Shown here: piece after piece, positions 14,808 through 24,041 of the stretch
How the letters are laid out: every line of letters begins with the position of its first letter
Position numbering within the stretch: position 1 is the first letter of the stretch
From: an uncultured Bacilli bacterium
Lineage (GTDB): Bacteria; Bacillota_I; Bacilli_A; RF39; UBA660
NCBI GenBank assembly: GCA_934091015.1
Contig: CAKOKM010000002.1
Location: 1 to 51,258, forward strand
Direction: 5' to 3'
DNA length: 51,258 nucleotides
Position numbers and translations under genes: made by a program
Notes under the pieces: generated by a model
The model's database searches: none
Told to the model about the DNA's origin: nothing
Seen by the model: the letters and a program-made list of their open reading frames with translations, nothing else

Positions 14808-17584
14808 TAGCATCCAGCTTTTAATGTTCTTTGGACTGTTTTACTTGATTTTCCATTATATGTTGCCTTATGAGATAAAATATAACTTGTAGTACAATCC
14901 ATTGAAGTGACATTACACTCTTCACCAGTTAATTCTTGAGTACAAGTAGTTGTAAATGATGCTTTATCACTAATATCATTATTATTTGAATGAACTTTTA
15001 ATGGTTTATTATTTTTAATGAAGTTATAATATTCAGCTACTGTCATACTTGATGCACCATTAAGTTCAACTGAAATATTTTCCTCTGGATTATCATTTAC
15101 AGCATTAATAGTAACTGTTATTGGATCTGATGCATTACTTTTAAAGATTGAATACGCTGATTTTACCATAAATGTTGTATTATTAGTAATTGTACCGGTG
15201 TATGTATAAGTTGTGTTAGTAGAGAAGGCTACATAATTGTAACCACTACCATTATTTACATATATATCATAACCAAAGTTGCCAATATTTGCTGCATTAT
15301 ATTCTTTACGTTTACCTAAATATTTTTCTGCCCATACTCCATAGTTTTCTTTAAAGTAATTATCTAAGAATGTATCACTTACAGCATCAGGAGTATTTAT
15401 GCCATTCCATGTTAATGTTACTATATTAGTTCCAGAAACATAATCGGCTTTAATATTTGTTGGAGCAGATAATTTACTAAATCTTGTTGATTCTGTATCA
15501 GGAACTGTTCCTTCTTTGAAATATTCAACACTCTTTAGATTGTCAGGTGTATATTCACTTGCTAATTGAATTGGATTTGTTTCTAATTCAATTGTTGCAG
15601 TAACAACTGATGCTGGTTTAGTAAATATTTTATTAGTACTATTAATTTTAGATGTTAATTCTCTTACAATAGCTTTTTTGACGGTGTTTGCTGCTGATGA
15701 TGTAAGACATGTGTTTCCTTTATTTTCATCATATCCAACCCATACTGCGTATGAATATTGTGGAGTATATGTTACTTGCCATGAATCACCGATAATATCT
15801 CCTTTAACTGTACATCCTTTTTTGGTAGCTGCTGGAATTGTTGATGTACCTGTTTTACTTGCTACTTCAGTGCCACTTTTTGATCCTGCTGATACTTCGC
15901 CACTTTTAACTGCATAAGTTAATATTGCGTTAATCATATAAGCTGTTGAATCACTCATAACTGTTCTTTTTTCGGGTGTTACAGTATAAATTTCGCCAGT
16001 ATCTAAAAATTCAATTTCGGTAAATGAATATGGTTCTATATAAACGCCACCTCTTGCAAATGTGGCATAAGCCGCTGACATTTGTAGTGGGTTAACTCCG
16101 TTAAATCCACCGATACTATGGGCTTCATTAATATATCCGTTTTCGTATTCTGGTGTAATTCCTAAACCAGTTACGAATGTTTTGAGTTGATTTTGAGATA
16201 ATTGTTGAAATGCATATAAGGCAGGAATATTTCTTGAAGATGCTAGAGCAGTTTTAATAGTCATTATACCTTTATATCGATTATCCCAGTTTTTAATATA
16301 TCCGCCATTACTATAAGTATATTCATCATCAACAACCATTTGACCAGTACTCCAATTTAGATATTCGATTGCTGGACCGTAGTCAAAAATTGGTTTAGCA
16401 GATGATCCTGGATGACGTTTAATCATTGTAGCATAGTTATAATTTCTTTCATCATTTTTACGATTGGCACCAACTGCGACAATTGCTCCTGTGTTAACAT
16501 CAGTAACAGCAACACCAGCTCTAATATATTCGTTAGGCCATTTTAAATTTTTATTTGTTCCAGCATATAAATCATTTAAGACGTCTTGTTTTGATTGAAT
16601 CATAGTTGATTTAATTTTCATTGGAACTATGTATGGGTTTTTACCAGTTCTTTTAATTACTTCTTCAACAACAGTATTAATAAATCCGATATTTTTGTTA
16701 TTAGATCTACTACCGTTATAAATCATATCTTTAACTTTAATTGATTTTGCAATTTCACATTCTTCGTCATTAATGTAACCATGACGTTTCATTAAATTTA
16801 ATACTTGATTTCTTCTGGCTTCAGCCTTTTCAGGATAATTTATTGGGTTATAAGCAGATGGTGCTTGAAATAATCCAACAAGTAGAGCGGCTTCAGCTAA
16901 ATTAACTTCACTAATTGATTTATTAAAGTAAGTTTGGGCAGCTTGTTCAATACCGAAAGCACTACTTCCTAAATCAGGAATATTTACATAAAATTCAATT
17001 AATTGTTCTTTTGTATAAGTTTTTTCTAATTTAAATACAGACATATACATATCGGTAAATTTACGAACTAATCCTTTAATACCACTTGATTCATAACCAC
17101 TATATCTTTGTTTAGCAATTTGCATTGTTAGAGTGGAAGCACCTCCGGCACCACTTTGTCCTAAAACTTGACCAATAGATGCTTTTATAAATCTGGCTAA
17201 GTCAACACCGTGATGTTGAAAGAATCTTGAATCTTCAGTAGCTACTAGAGCATCAACAAATACCTCGGGTAATTCATCATAAGTAACTCTTTGTCTATTT
17301 TCAGTTCCAAGTCTAGCTATTTCGTTATTTTCAGAATCATAGACTATTGATGCTTCTTTAGTGTATAAATTATTGGCATCGAAATCAGGAGCTGATATTA
17401 CAATATAGATAGCAAACGCGAATCCGAGAATAAATATCGATACTAATATAAGCATAATAATTATTAGAATTTTTTCTCCTAAATTACCTTTTTTAAATCT
17501 TCTTTTAAAAGCACTTAAATTACCTTTATCATTAGATTTAACATTTGTTTTTTTAGTTCTTTTCTTTATTTTAATCTTTTTCAT
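14807..17584 (-). CDS. pbpA: Class A penicillin-binding protein (PBP1A)
   Basis: The 925-residue bifunctional peptidoglycan synthase has a basic N-terminus, one membrane segment (~38-62), a glycosyltransferase 51 domain (~85-260, EDSRFFQHHGVD and GGASTLTMQIAKQ) and a transpeptidase domain with SSAK (~393), SRN and SKTGTS (~575). A fibronectin-like extension (~690-830) and a Cys-containing C-terminal region (~860-925) follow, making it longer than many PBP1s. It acts at the outer membrane face in wall synthesis. It overlaps recU by 4 bp, the recU-ponA pairing common in Firmicutes. Confidence 0.93.
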   Translation of the reverse strand: MKKIKIKKRTKKTNVKSNDKGNLSAFKRRFKKGNLGEKILIIIMLILVSIFILGFAFAIYIVISAPDFDANNLYTKEASIVYDSENNEIARLGTENRQRVTYDELPEVFVDALVATEDSRFFQHHGVDLARFIKASIGQVLGQSGAGGASTLTMQIAKQRYSGYESSGIKGLVRKFTDMYMSVFKLEKTYTKEQLIEFYVNIPDLGSSAFGIEQAAQTYFNKSISEVNLAEAALLVGLFQAPSAYNPINYPEKAEARRNQVLNLMKRHGYINDEECEIAKSIKVKDMIYNGSRSNNKNIGFINTVVEEVIKRTGKNPYIVPMKIKSTMIQSKQDVLNDLYAGTNKNLKWPNEYIRAGVAVTDVNTGAIVAVGANRKNDERNYNYATMIKRHPGSSAKPIFDYGPAIEYLNWSTGQMVVDDEYTYSNGGYIKNWDNRYKGIMTIKTALASSRNIPALYAFQQLSQNQLKTFVTGLGITPEYENGYINEAHSIGGFNGVNPLQMSAAYATFARGGVYIEPYSFTEIEFLDTGEIYTVTPEKRTVMSDSTAYMINAILTYAVKSGEVSAGSKSGTEVASKTGTSTIPAATKKGCTVKGDIIGDSWQVTYTPQYSYAVWVGYDENKGNTCLTSSAANTVKKAIVRELTSKINSTNKIFTKPASVVTATIELETNPIQLASEYTPDNLKSVEYFKEGTVPDTESTRFSKLSAPTNIKADYVSGTNIVTLTWNGINTPDAVSDTFLDNYFKENYGVWAEKYLGKRKEYNAANIGNFGYDIYVNNGSGYNYVAFSTNTTYTYTGTITNNTTFMVKSAYSIFKSNASDPITVTINAVNDNPEENISVELNGASSMTVAEYYNFIKNNKPLKVHSNNNDISDKASFTTTCTQELTGEECNVTSMDCTTSYILSHKATYNGKSSKTVQRTLKAGC

Positions 17585-18144
17585 TTTCTTTCTCCTTTAA
17601 AATAAACATTATCAAGTGTGTTAATATAATTTAATATTGGATTATAACTATATTCAATTTGATAACCTTTTTCTTCTATATAAGAGTAGGGAATACTTTT
17701 TTTATTATTATTTTCAATAAAATTAATAATATCTTCTCCTTTAAGTAAAAATACTTTATTTTGAATATCTATAAGTAAGAATGTAATACCTTCATGTTTA
17801 ATTATCGTCTTCATATGTTTTAATTGATGAGGATGAATATTAGATAAAGGAAAAGAATTTATATTAAGAGTTTTTTTTGCATCAAAATCAATATATTTTC
17901 CTTTATATAAACCAACATAATCTAAAGTAGATTTTTGATTTAAATATCCTTCAACTTTAGGTATATCATTAGTATATGTTACTTTCTTTATTTTAACAGG
18001 GGTAGGTTTCTTATAAATAACAGCAATGTCTTCATTTAAATAATAGTCATTTGCTTCATTAATAAGAGTTTCTAAATCCATTCCTCTATTGGCAAAAGAT
18101 ATATTTTTTTTTACTTTCTTTTTAATATTATTTGGATATAACAA
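17581..18144 (-). CDS. recU: Holliday junction resolvase RecU
   Basis: The 187-residue protein has NRGMDLETLINEANDYY (~18-34), a nuclease core STLDYVGLYKGKYIDFDAKKT (Asp-Asp-Lys type metal site, ~75-95) and ...LRHM-like HQLKHMK, all typical of RecU. It cuts Holliday junctions in recombination and chromosome segregation. The start is TTG, preceded by GGGTGAT. It is the first gene of a two-gene transcript with pbp1A. Confidence 0.92.
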   Translation of the reverse strand: MLYPNNIKKKVKKNISFANRGMDLETLINEANDYYLNEDIAVIYKKPTPVKIKKVTYTNDIPKVEGYLNQKSTLDYVGLYKGKYIDFDAKKTLNINSFPLSNIHPHQLKHMKTIIKHEGITFLLIDIQNKVFLLKGEDIINFIENNNKKSIPYSYIEEKGYQIEYSYNPILNYINTLDNVYFKGERK

Positions 18145-18272
18145 TACGTATCACCCATTAATAATTATACTTTAGGTTTAAATTTTTTTCTACAAGTTTG
18201 CAATTTTTTAACATCTTTATTATAATTAAAGTGTAAACTAAGAGTTTATTTGATTGAATTGAGGAAAATTAT

Positions 18273-18857
18273 ATGAAAATTGAAACAAGTAATTTAGAAG
18301 TTATTGCAATAAGAACAAGTCAGTATCCAACTGATAATAAACCTGAATTTTTATTAGTAGGAAGATCTAACGTTGGTAAGAGTAGTTTTATTAACACTAT
18401 GATTGGTAGAAAAAACTATGCTAAAACTAGCGCTACTCCTGGTAAAACTCAAACTTTAAATTTTTATTTATGTAATAATTCATTTTATTTAGTTGATGTT
18501 CCGGGATATGGTTATGCAAGTGTAAGTAAAGCAACTCAAAAGAAGTTTGGTTTAATGATTGAAGAATATTTAAAGACTAGAAGTAATTTAAAGAATGTTT
18601 TTATGATAATTGATGGCAGAAATAAACCAACTGAAAATGATGTATTAATGTATAATTATTTAAAATATTACAATATACCAGTAACTATTATCGCTAATAA
18701 ATATGATAAAATAAGTGCTAATAATAGAGATAAAACTTTAAAAAATATTACTAATATATTAAATCTTAATGAAGATGATAAAATAATTTATTTTTCTTCA
18801 ATAAATAAAAAGGGAAGAGACGAAGTAGGCAAAGTTATTGCTGAATATTTAAAGTAA
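18273..18857 (+). CDS. engB: Ribosome biogenesis GTPase EngB/YsxC
   Basis: The 194-residue GTPase has G1 GRSNVGKSS, the switch region ATPGKTQTLNFY, G3 DVPGYGYA, G4 NKYDK and G5-like FSSINKKG. Length and the TPGKTQ motif are diagnostic of EngB (YsxC), which assists late 50S subunit assembly. Start ATG follows GAGGAAAATT. The next gene begins one base after its stop. Confidence 0.95.
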   Translation: MKIETSNLEVIAIRTSQYPTDNKPEFLLVGRSNVGKSSFINTMIGRKNYAKTSATPGKTQTLNFYLCNNSFYLVDVPGYGYASVSKATQKKFGLMIEEYLKTRSNLKNVFMIIDGRNKPTENDVLMYNYLKYYNIPVTIIANKYDKISANNRDKTLKNITNILNLNEDDKIIYFSSINKKGRDEVGKVIAEYLK

Positions 18858-18858
18858 A

Positions 18859-20635
18859 ATGGATTTAAGTAAAGAATTAAAATATATAAAGAAAAAATAT
18901 GGTGAAAAAATGATGCATTATTGTAGGGAATGTTTTCCTACAATTTTAAATGTGTCTGGTAAATTAATTGAAATATTAAATACTCATTTTTATTATGTTA
19001 GAGATAGTTTATATAATGATATCGTAAATAATCATAAAGAAGAAGAATTTAATGATTATGTTTATAGTAAAGCTGGATTAAAAAATGAATATGATATTAA
19101 GGATGTAAGTAAAACGCCTAAAGAATTATTAAATGATGTGGGTTATGATTTTTATGAATGTAAGAGCGTAGAAGATATTATGAACTTCAAAAAATATTAT
19201 GCTTCAAAGGAAGATTTATGTACTTTTTGGAGTCCCGATTCGAGATTAAAAAGATTTTTTGTTTTCTTTGCAGTTAAGAAAAATGCTTTAGATATTAAAA
19301 GAGAGGAATTTGTTATTCCTGATAGAGAAGATGAATATGGAACTAGTGTAATATCAATTCAGTTTTCTAGAGATAAATATAATCATCTATCAATTAAAAA
19401 TCGATATAATGAATCGGTTAATAATCCAGATTCTACTTTTAATAATAATTTAGATAATATTGTACCGGGACTAACAATGAGTTTTTATAAAACTTATGAT
19501 ATTAAAGAAGTATATTTTGAAAATGCTGAATTTCAAATGGAAAATTATATAAGTGTTAATGAAGAATATTTTAAGTTTAACTATAAATTAAATGATATAT
19601 ATTATTGTACAAATAATGTAATAGTTGATAATGGTAATGTGATTAGATATGATCCTGAAAAATATATAATAATGGATTATTTTATAATTGATTTAGTTAA
19701 TAAAAAGGTAGATGTTTTTGATAGTAAACTAAGAGATAGTTTTAGCGAAGTTATTGGTAAAATTAAAAATATTGAAATTGTTAGGGGAGGAAAAGATAAG
19801 AAGGTATATATTACAAACGAGGAAGACAATATTTTTGAACTTACTTTGTCTTTTGATAATAAATTGATTGGAATAAAAGATAATATGATAGATAAATTAC
19901 CTGATCGTTTCTTGATTTCAGGTCAATATCTTAAAAATATGGAATTTAATAATGTTAGAGAGATTGGTAATGATGTGTTATATGCTAATATGGATTTAGA
20001 ATATTTTAATTTAAGTAAGGCAGAAGTTATCGGAAATTATTTCTTAGCTAATAATATTAAATTAACGAATGTTGATTTAAATAAAACTATAATGATTGGT
20101 GATGATTTTTTAAAGAGAAATATTATAGTTGAAAGTATAAATTTTGATTCACTAAAAAGAGTAGGAAACAGTTTTATGTTTTCTAATAGAGGGTTAAGTT
20201 AGAGGGTTAAGTTCAATTGTATTACCTAATTTAAGTTATACTGGTAAATGTTTCTTTAAATTAAACGATAAGGTCTTATTTGCTTCTTTTCCTTCTCTTC
20301 AAGAAACTGGTGATTTTTTTATGAATGATGCTAAAAACTTAAGAATGTTTGAAGCAGATAATTTGAGAGTTACTGGTGATATGTTTATGATGGCTAATAA
20401 AGAACTTGATTATATATCACTACCAAATTTAATTAAAACTGGTAAATTGTTTTTAGCTGCTAATCAGATTATAATGAGTGTTAATTTACCAAATCTTTCT
20501 TATTTACCGAAATATTTTTTACGTAATGCGGGAGAACTGGAAAGTATAACATTAGCAGATAATTGTAGTTGGGATGATATTTATAATAAAAAGTTATTAG
20601 AATTAATGCATGAGAAGAAGGGAAAAACTTTATGA
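18859..20635 (+). pseudogene. BspA-like leucine-rich repeat protein, frameshifted by a 13-bp tandem duplication
   Basis: The first part (18859-20202) encodes 447 residues and stops at TAG 20200. The same protein resumes in another frame to 20635. The break is an exact 13-bp tandem duplication (20187-20199 and 20200-20212). Removing one copy restores a frame reading SNRGLSSIVLPNLSYTG and gives ~587 residues. The C-terminal third holds repeats of the BspA/LRR_5 type (phrases such as NNVREIGNDVLYANMDLEYFN and LPNLIKTGKLFLAANQ, ~23 residues apart). The N-terminal ~330 residues are unrecognised and carry no signal peptide, so the protein is probably cytoplasmic. It directly follows engB. Confidence 0.8.
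20187..20212 (+). repeat. 13-bp tandem duplication causing the frameshift
   Basis: tagagggttaagt occurs twice back to back. The junction creates the in-frame TAG. Confidence 0.95.
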
Positions 20636-20910
20636 TAAAATTGTTAATTAATAAAATTGATGGTTATAATTATTATTTAAATGATGTTAATTCAAATGAT
20701 AGCTATGTTATTAATATAGAGTTTTATGGTAATAAACCTGCTGTTAATGACTATTTATATTTGAATTATCCATTAACTAAAGAAAAAATACTTAATATTG
20801 GTCCGTTAACAAGTGAATGTGGAAATGAAGTATTAAGTGAAGATGATGATGATTTTGTTAAACTTGAAAATGATGGTAAAATTATTTATTTAAAGAGAAT
20901 ATATGGTTAA
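20632..20910 (+). CDS. Small hypothetical protein, 92 residues
   Basis: ATG overlaps the stop of the LRR frame (4 bp), so it is translated from the same transcript. The acidic product appears beta-rich (YVINIEFYGNKPAVNDYLYLN, then DFVKLENDGKIIYLKRIYG) and could be an OB-like small barrel. No membrane segment or motif is seen. It may work with the LRR protein. Confidence 0.6.
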   Translation: MIKLLINKIDGYNYYLNDVNSNDSYVINIEFYGNKPAVNDYLYLNYPLTKEKILNIGPLTSECGNEVLSEDDDDFVKLENDGKIIYLKRIYG

Positions 20911-20940
20911 AACTGTTAAAATTAGCAGTTTTTTCTTTTT
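20909..20940 (+). terminator. Terminator after the LRR operon
   Basis: AAAACTG pairs with CAGTTTT around a 10-nt loop and is followed by TTCTTTTT. Confidence 0.75.
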
Positions 20941-21005
20941 TAATGATTTTAATACTTGATTTATGTTAAAAAATATTATAGAATTAATTTGTTCATTTGA
21001 GATAT

Positions 21006-21082
21006 GTCCCCGTAGCTCAGCTGGATAGAGCATACGCCTTCTAAGCGTACGGTCGCGCGTTCGAATCGCGCCGGAGACACCA
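21006..21082 (+). tRNA. tRNA-Arg (anticodon TCT), CCA encoded
   Basis: A full cloverleaf: acceptor GTCCCCG with CGGAGAC (one C-A mismatch), D arm GCTC/GAGC, anticodon stem TACGC/GCGTA with loop CTTCTAA, T arm GCGCG-TTCGAAT-CGCGC, discriminator A and encoded CCA. It would read AGA codons, which are abundant here. Confidence 0.95.
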
Positions 21083-21094
21083 TATATTGATATT

Positions 21095-21119
21095 AAGCTC
21101 TTGGTATAAGGGCTTTTTT
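21095..21119 (+). terminator. Terminator after tRNA-Arg
   Basis: AAGCTCTT pairs with AAGGGCTT around GGTAT and is followed by T6. Confidence 0.8.
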
Positions 21120-21160
21120 CGTGTGATAAGGTTTTGCGTTAGTTAACTCAGAAAATAAAA

Positions 21161-21189
21161 TTGAAAAATAAAGATAATTATGCTACAAT
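21161..21189 (+). promoter_or_regulatory. Promoter of antitoxin-like RNA, copy 1
   Basis: TTGAAA (21161-21166), 17 nt, TACAAT (21184-21189). The sequence after it matches copy 2 at 45.25 kb. Confidence 0.7.
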
Positions 21190-21195
21190 GAATAT

Positions 21196-21311
21196 GTAAG
21201 GAAAACTTACATAAAATAAAAAGAGGAACATTCTATTCTGTAAGTGAATGCCGTCTCTAAAAAATAGTGTTGACACTCAATCAGAGATGAAAGAGTGTCA
21301 TATTTTTATTG
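21196..21311 (+). ncRNA. Antitoxin-like RNA, type I locus copy 1
   Basis: The transcript would open with the hairpin ATGTAAG-gaaaa-CTTACAT, identical in copy 2, pass through a GGAACATT block and end at a bidirectional terminator (TGACACTC 21271-21278 with GAGTGTCA 21293-21300). It has no well-supported reading frame. Its 3' part is antisense to the end of the small hydrophobic peptide gene on the other strand. This is the convergent, shared-terminator layout of par/fst-like type I systems. Confidence 0.6.
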
Positions 21312-21390
21312 CTATTACCAATATGGTAAGGAGTAATAAATTGATAGCAATAAGACGAAGGACTTTTATTATAAAAGTTCTTTTCTTCAT
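21298..21390 (-). CDS. Small hydrophobic toxin-like peptide, type I locus copy 1 (30 residues)
   Basis: ATG with a near-perfect AAAGGAGGGATACA site. The product starts MKKRTFIIKVLRL and continues as one membrane-spanning stretch (~14-28) ending AIKI. Basic N-terminus plus a single hydrophobic helix is the type I toxin pattern. Its own promoter lies at 21453-21481. In the mRNA, CCTCC near the 5' end can pair with the GGAGG binding site and hide it. It is not similar to Fst in sequence as far as I can judge. Confidence 0.65.
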   Translation of the reverse strand: MKKRTFIIKVLRLIAINLLLLTILVIAIKI

Positions 21391-21452
21391 TGTATCCCTC
21401 CTTTCTTTCTTAAGATTGGAGGACGACACTCACATCAAATGTTCCTGATAAA

Positions 21453-21481
21453 ATTATATAATAAGTAAATTTATAAAACAA
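21453..21481 (-). promoter_or_regulatory. Promoter of the toxin-like mRNA, copy 1
   Basis: On the minus strand TTGTTT, 17 nt, TATAAT; the transcript would begin just before GGAACATT. Confidence 0.7.
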
Positions 21482-21645
21482 GCGAACAGATGGAAGTTTT
21501 TGTTAAAAAAATTATGTATTAAAAATTATTAAACACACTTTTAAAAGTTAGAAAATTCACGAAAAGTTAGAAAATCTAAAAATTATTCTTTAATTTAAAT
21601 TTAGTTTATGGTAAGATATTATTATAGTACGAGGAGGAATTATTT

Positions 21646-22044
21646 ATGGGTTTAAAAATAAGTAATTTATTTAAGGAAGAAACTGAAAAAGATAACAGTG
21701 TTGAAGAAGAATTTTATTCAATTAGTGAAAAAAACTATAAAGAAGAAGAAGCAAATAGTGGAAGTAAAATGATACTTGTAGAACCTAGAGCTTATTCAGA
21801 AAGTCAAACAATTGCTGATCATTTAAAGAAACGCAATAGTGTTGTTGTTAATTTGAAGAGAGTTACTAGTGAACAAGCTAAAAGAATTATTGATTTTTTA
21901 ACTGGATGTATTTATGCTATTGGTGGAGATTTACAAAAATTAGGTAACGGAATTTATTTATGTACTCCAAAAAATGTATCTGTACAGGGTAAAATGAGTG
22001 AAAATGAAAAAGTTAAAAAAGTAGAGGATGAAATAGATTTTTAA
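21646..22044 (+). CDS. sepF: Cell division protein SepF
   Basis: The 132-residue protein has an acidic, low-complexity N-terminus (~1-45) and the SepF core (~45-125): EPRAYSESQTIADHL, NSVVVNLKRV, AKRIIDFLTGCIYAIGGDLQKLG. SepF ties FtsZ filaments to the membrane at mid-cell; the short N-terminus MGLKISNLF would be the amphipathic anchor. GAGGAGG precedes the ATG. divIVA follows by 19 bp, as in other Firmicutes. Confidence 0.93.
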   Translation: MGLKISNLFKEETEKDNSVEEEFYSISEKNYKEEEANSGSKMILVEPRAYSESQTIADHLKKRNSVVVNLKRVTSEQAKRIIDFLTGCIYAIGGDLQKLGNGIYLCTPKNVSVQGKMSENEKVKKVEDEIDF

Positions 22045-22063
22045 TTAATAGGGATGTGATTAT

Positions 22064-22501
22064 ATGGAAAAGTTTAGCACATCAAAAGATGGTTATAATA
22101 AAGAAGAAGTTAATAAATTCGTAAATGATGTTATAACTGAAGTTGAGTCTATGCTTAACAAAATGAAACAAAAAGATAAAGAGATTAGTGAACTTACGAA
22201 ATCTCTTGAAAAATATAATAATTTAGAACTTGTATTAGATAAGACAATATTAATGGCAGAAGACAGTTCTAATCAAATGAAGAAGTTAGCTAAGGAAGAA
22301 GCAGATAATTTAATAAATGATGCTAAAAAGAATGCTTCTCGTATAGTTAATGAAGCATTAATGCAAGCAGAAAAGACTGAACTTGAAAGTATAAGATTAA
22401 AAAGAAATATTATTACTTTTAAAAAGAAACTTAAAGTATTATTAGAACAGCAGATTGATTTAGCTGATGAAATCGATAAAATAGATTTAGATGATAATTA
22501 A
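22064..22501 (+). CDS. divIVA: DivIVA-family cell division/septation protein
   Basis: About 145 residues. The N-terminus FSTSKDGYNKEEVNKFVNDV is the DivIVA membrane-curvature motif, followed by coiled coil (~30-70 and ~85-140). It is short for DivIVA but typical of GpsB/DivIVA relatives next to sepF. It would localise to septa and poles. Confidence 0.9.
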   Translation: MEKFSTSKDGYNKEEVNKFVNDVITEVESMLNKMKQKDKEISELTKSLEKYNNLELVLDKTILMAEDSSNQMKKLAKEEADNLINDAKKNASRIVNEALMQAEKTELESIRLKRNIITFKKKLKVLLEQQIDLADEIDKIDLDDN

Positions 22502-22524
22502 CCTTTTTAAAGGTTTTTTATTTT
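22500..22524 (+). terminator. Terminator after divIVA
   Basis: AACCTT and AAGGTT arms followed by TTTTTATTTT. Confidence 0.75.
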
Positions 22525-22531
22525 GAAATTC

Positions 22532-22569
22532 ATTCCGAATTTTTTCGCATTTGCGAACTTTTTCGGAGT
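22532..22569 (+). repeat. Palindromic repeat, left copy (degenerate)
   Basis: The last 26 bp (22544-22569) are identical to the right half of the perfect palindrome at 23954-23991. The left arm has mutated in its inner part. It lies just beyond the 3' end of the ATPase gene. Confidence 0.8.
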
Positions 22570-22607
22570 ATAAAAAATAGATATAATTTTAATATATATC
22601 TATTTTG

Positions 22608-23876
22608 TTATTGATTTAAACTATCTTCATTTAAAAGAAAGTAATATATTCCCATTGTTATAATCCCATTATCATCCATTCTAGGTTTACTTACATCTCC
22701 AGTAATAATTATTTTTTTAAATGAATCATTGATATTTAATAAAGATTTTTGTTCCTGAACTTTTTTTGAATCACTATTTATTTCAAATGATGATTGAATA
22801 TATATTCTTTTGCTACCCTGATTACAAACAAAGTCAACTTCATATTGTGGTTTAACTCTTACACCAAAATTATTTGTTTCATTTACTTCCACAACACCAA
22901 CATCAACATTATATCCCCTTCTTAAAAGTTCATTATATATAATATTTTCCATAGTATGACCTTTATCTATTTGTCTAAAATTTAATCTAGCATTTCTTAA
23001 ACCAATATCTTCAAAATAATATTTGTATGGGGTGTTTATGTATTTTTTACCTTTTATATCATATCTTTCAGCTTTTGTTATTAAAAATGAATCAATAAAA
23101 TATTCTAAATAATTACTTATAGTTTTATCACTTAAAATCATATTTTTTTCACTTTTAAATGTATTTTGAAGATTATGTGGATTTGTTAAAGAACCTATTT
23201 GAGAAGATATTATATTCAATAATTCGTTTAGTTCTTCTATATTATTAATTTTATTTCTTTCAATTATATCTCTTATATATGTTTCTTCAAATAATTCTTT
23301 TAAATATTTTGATCTTTCATTATCGTTATCAAATGATAGAGTATAAGGTAAGCCACCATATATACTATATTGCTCATATCCTTGATATTGATCTCCATCA
23401 AACACTTCCATATATTCTTTAAAACTTAAAGGATATATATGTATTTCATCTCCACGACCTCTAAATTCAGTTACTACATCTTTAGATAGTAGTTTTGCAT
23501 TAGAACCAGTTACATATACTTCTATATTATCTTCATATAAAAATGTATTTAATACAGGTACAAAGTCTTTCATTAATTGAACTTCATCTATTAATATATA
23601 ATATTTCTTACTATCTTTTATTAATGTTCTTATATACTTAATAAAATTATTACCATCTAATAGATATTCATTTTCTTTAATATCTAATGGAATATAAATG
23701 ATGTGATCTTTATCATTATTTTTTAATAAGTATTTATAAAAAATATTTCTTAATAGATATGATTTGCCACATCTTCTAATTCCTGTAATAACTTTAATTT
23801 GTCCATTACCATCTTTTTTTATAAGTTGGTTAAGATAAAAATCTCTTTTAATTTCTTTCATATTAATTAATTTCAA
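22608..23876 (-). CDS. AAA ATPase with DUF4143 domain
   Basis: The 422-residue protein begins MKLINMKEIKRDFYLNQL and has Walker A GIRRCGKSYLL (~32-42), Walker B KYYILIDEVQLM (~90-101), the sensor YVTGSNAKLL and the ELRGR-like TEFRGRGDEIHIYPLSF. The C-terminal DUF4143 part (~300-415) resembles a nuclease-like fold with EVDFVCNQGSKRIYIQSS. These ATPases are widespread, often multi-copy, in gut Firmicutes and Bacteroidetes; their function is unsettled. The gene stands alone on its strand between two copies of the same palindrome, which suggests it moved as a unit. Confidence 0.85.
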   Translation of the reverse strand: MKLINMKEIKRDFYLNQLIKKDGNGQIKVITGIRRCGKSYLLRNIFYKYLLKNNDKDHIIYIPLDIKENEYLLDGNNFIKYIRTLIKDSKKYYILIDEVQLMKDFVPVLNTFLYEDNIEVYVTGSNAKLLSKDVVTEFRGRGDEIHIYPLSFKEYMEVFDGDQYQGYEQYSIYGGLPYTLSFDNDNERSKYLKELFEETYIRDIIERNKINNIEELNELLNIISSQIGSLTNPHNLQNTFKSEKNMILSDKTISNYLEYFIDSFLITKAERYDIKGKKYINTPYKYYFEDIGLRNARLNFRQIDKGHTMENIIYNELLRRGYNVDVGVVEVNETNNFGVRVKPQYEVDFVCNQGSKRIYIQSSFEINSDSKKVQEQKSLLNINDSFKKIIITGDVSKPRMDDNGIITMGIYYFLLNEDSLNQ

Positions 23877-23953
23877 TCTTAAGTTTAATTTAGATTGAGT
23901 TCCTTTCCTACATATAAATTATACAATTTCTTTGAAGTATTGTAAATGAATTT

Positions 23954-23991
23954 ACTCCGAAAAAGTTCGCATTTGCGAACTTTTTCGGAGT
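23954..23991 (+). repeat. Perfect 38-bp palindrome, right copy
   Basis: Two 18-bp arms (ACTCCGAAAAAGTTCGCA and its complement) separated by TT. Shares 26 bp with the copy at 22544-22569 in the same orientation. It could also act as a terminator-like or protein-binding site. Confidence 0.9.
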
Positions 23992-24024
23992 GAGATCTTA
24001 AACTAATTAATTTATTTAGTAAAT

Positions 24025-24032
24025 CATATAAT
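24025..24032 (+). promoter_or_regulatory. Putative sigma-E -10 element of sigK
   Basis: CATATAAT, within catataattaattggtgatg, a 20-bp block repeated exactly before yqfC. The ATG lies only 9 nt after the element. Confidence 0.55.
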
Positions 24033-24041
24033 TAATTGGTG

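Noticed and set aside
15678..15917. Plus-strand frame inside the PBP gene
   Set aside because: It is the antisense shadow of the transpeptidase region, which has all family motifs.
21248..21448. 66-codon plus-strand frame over the type I locus
   Set aside because: It lacks a binding site and lies antisense to a peptide gene with an excellent one; the shared terminator would also interrupt it.
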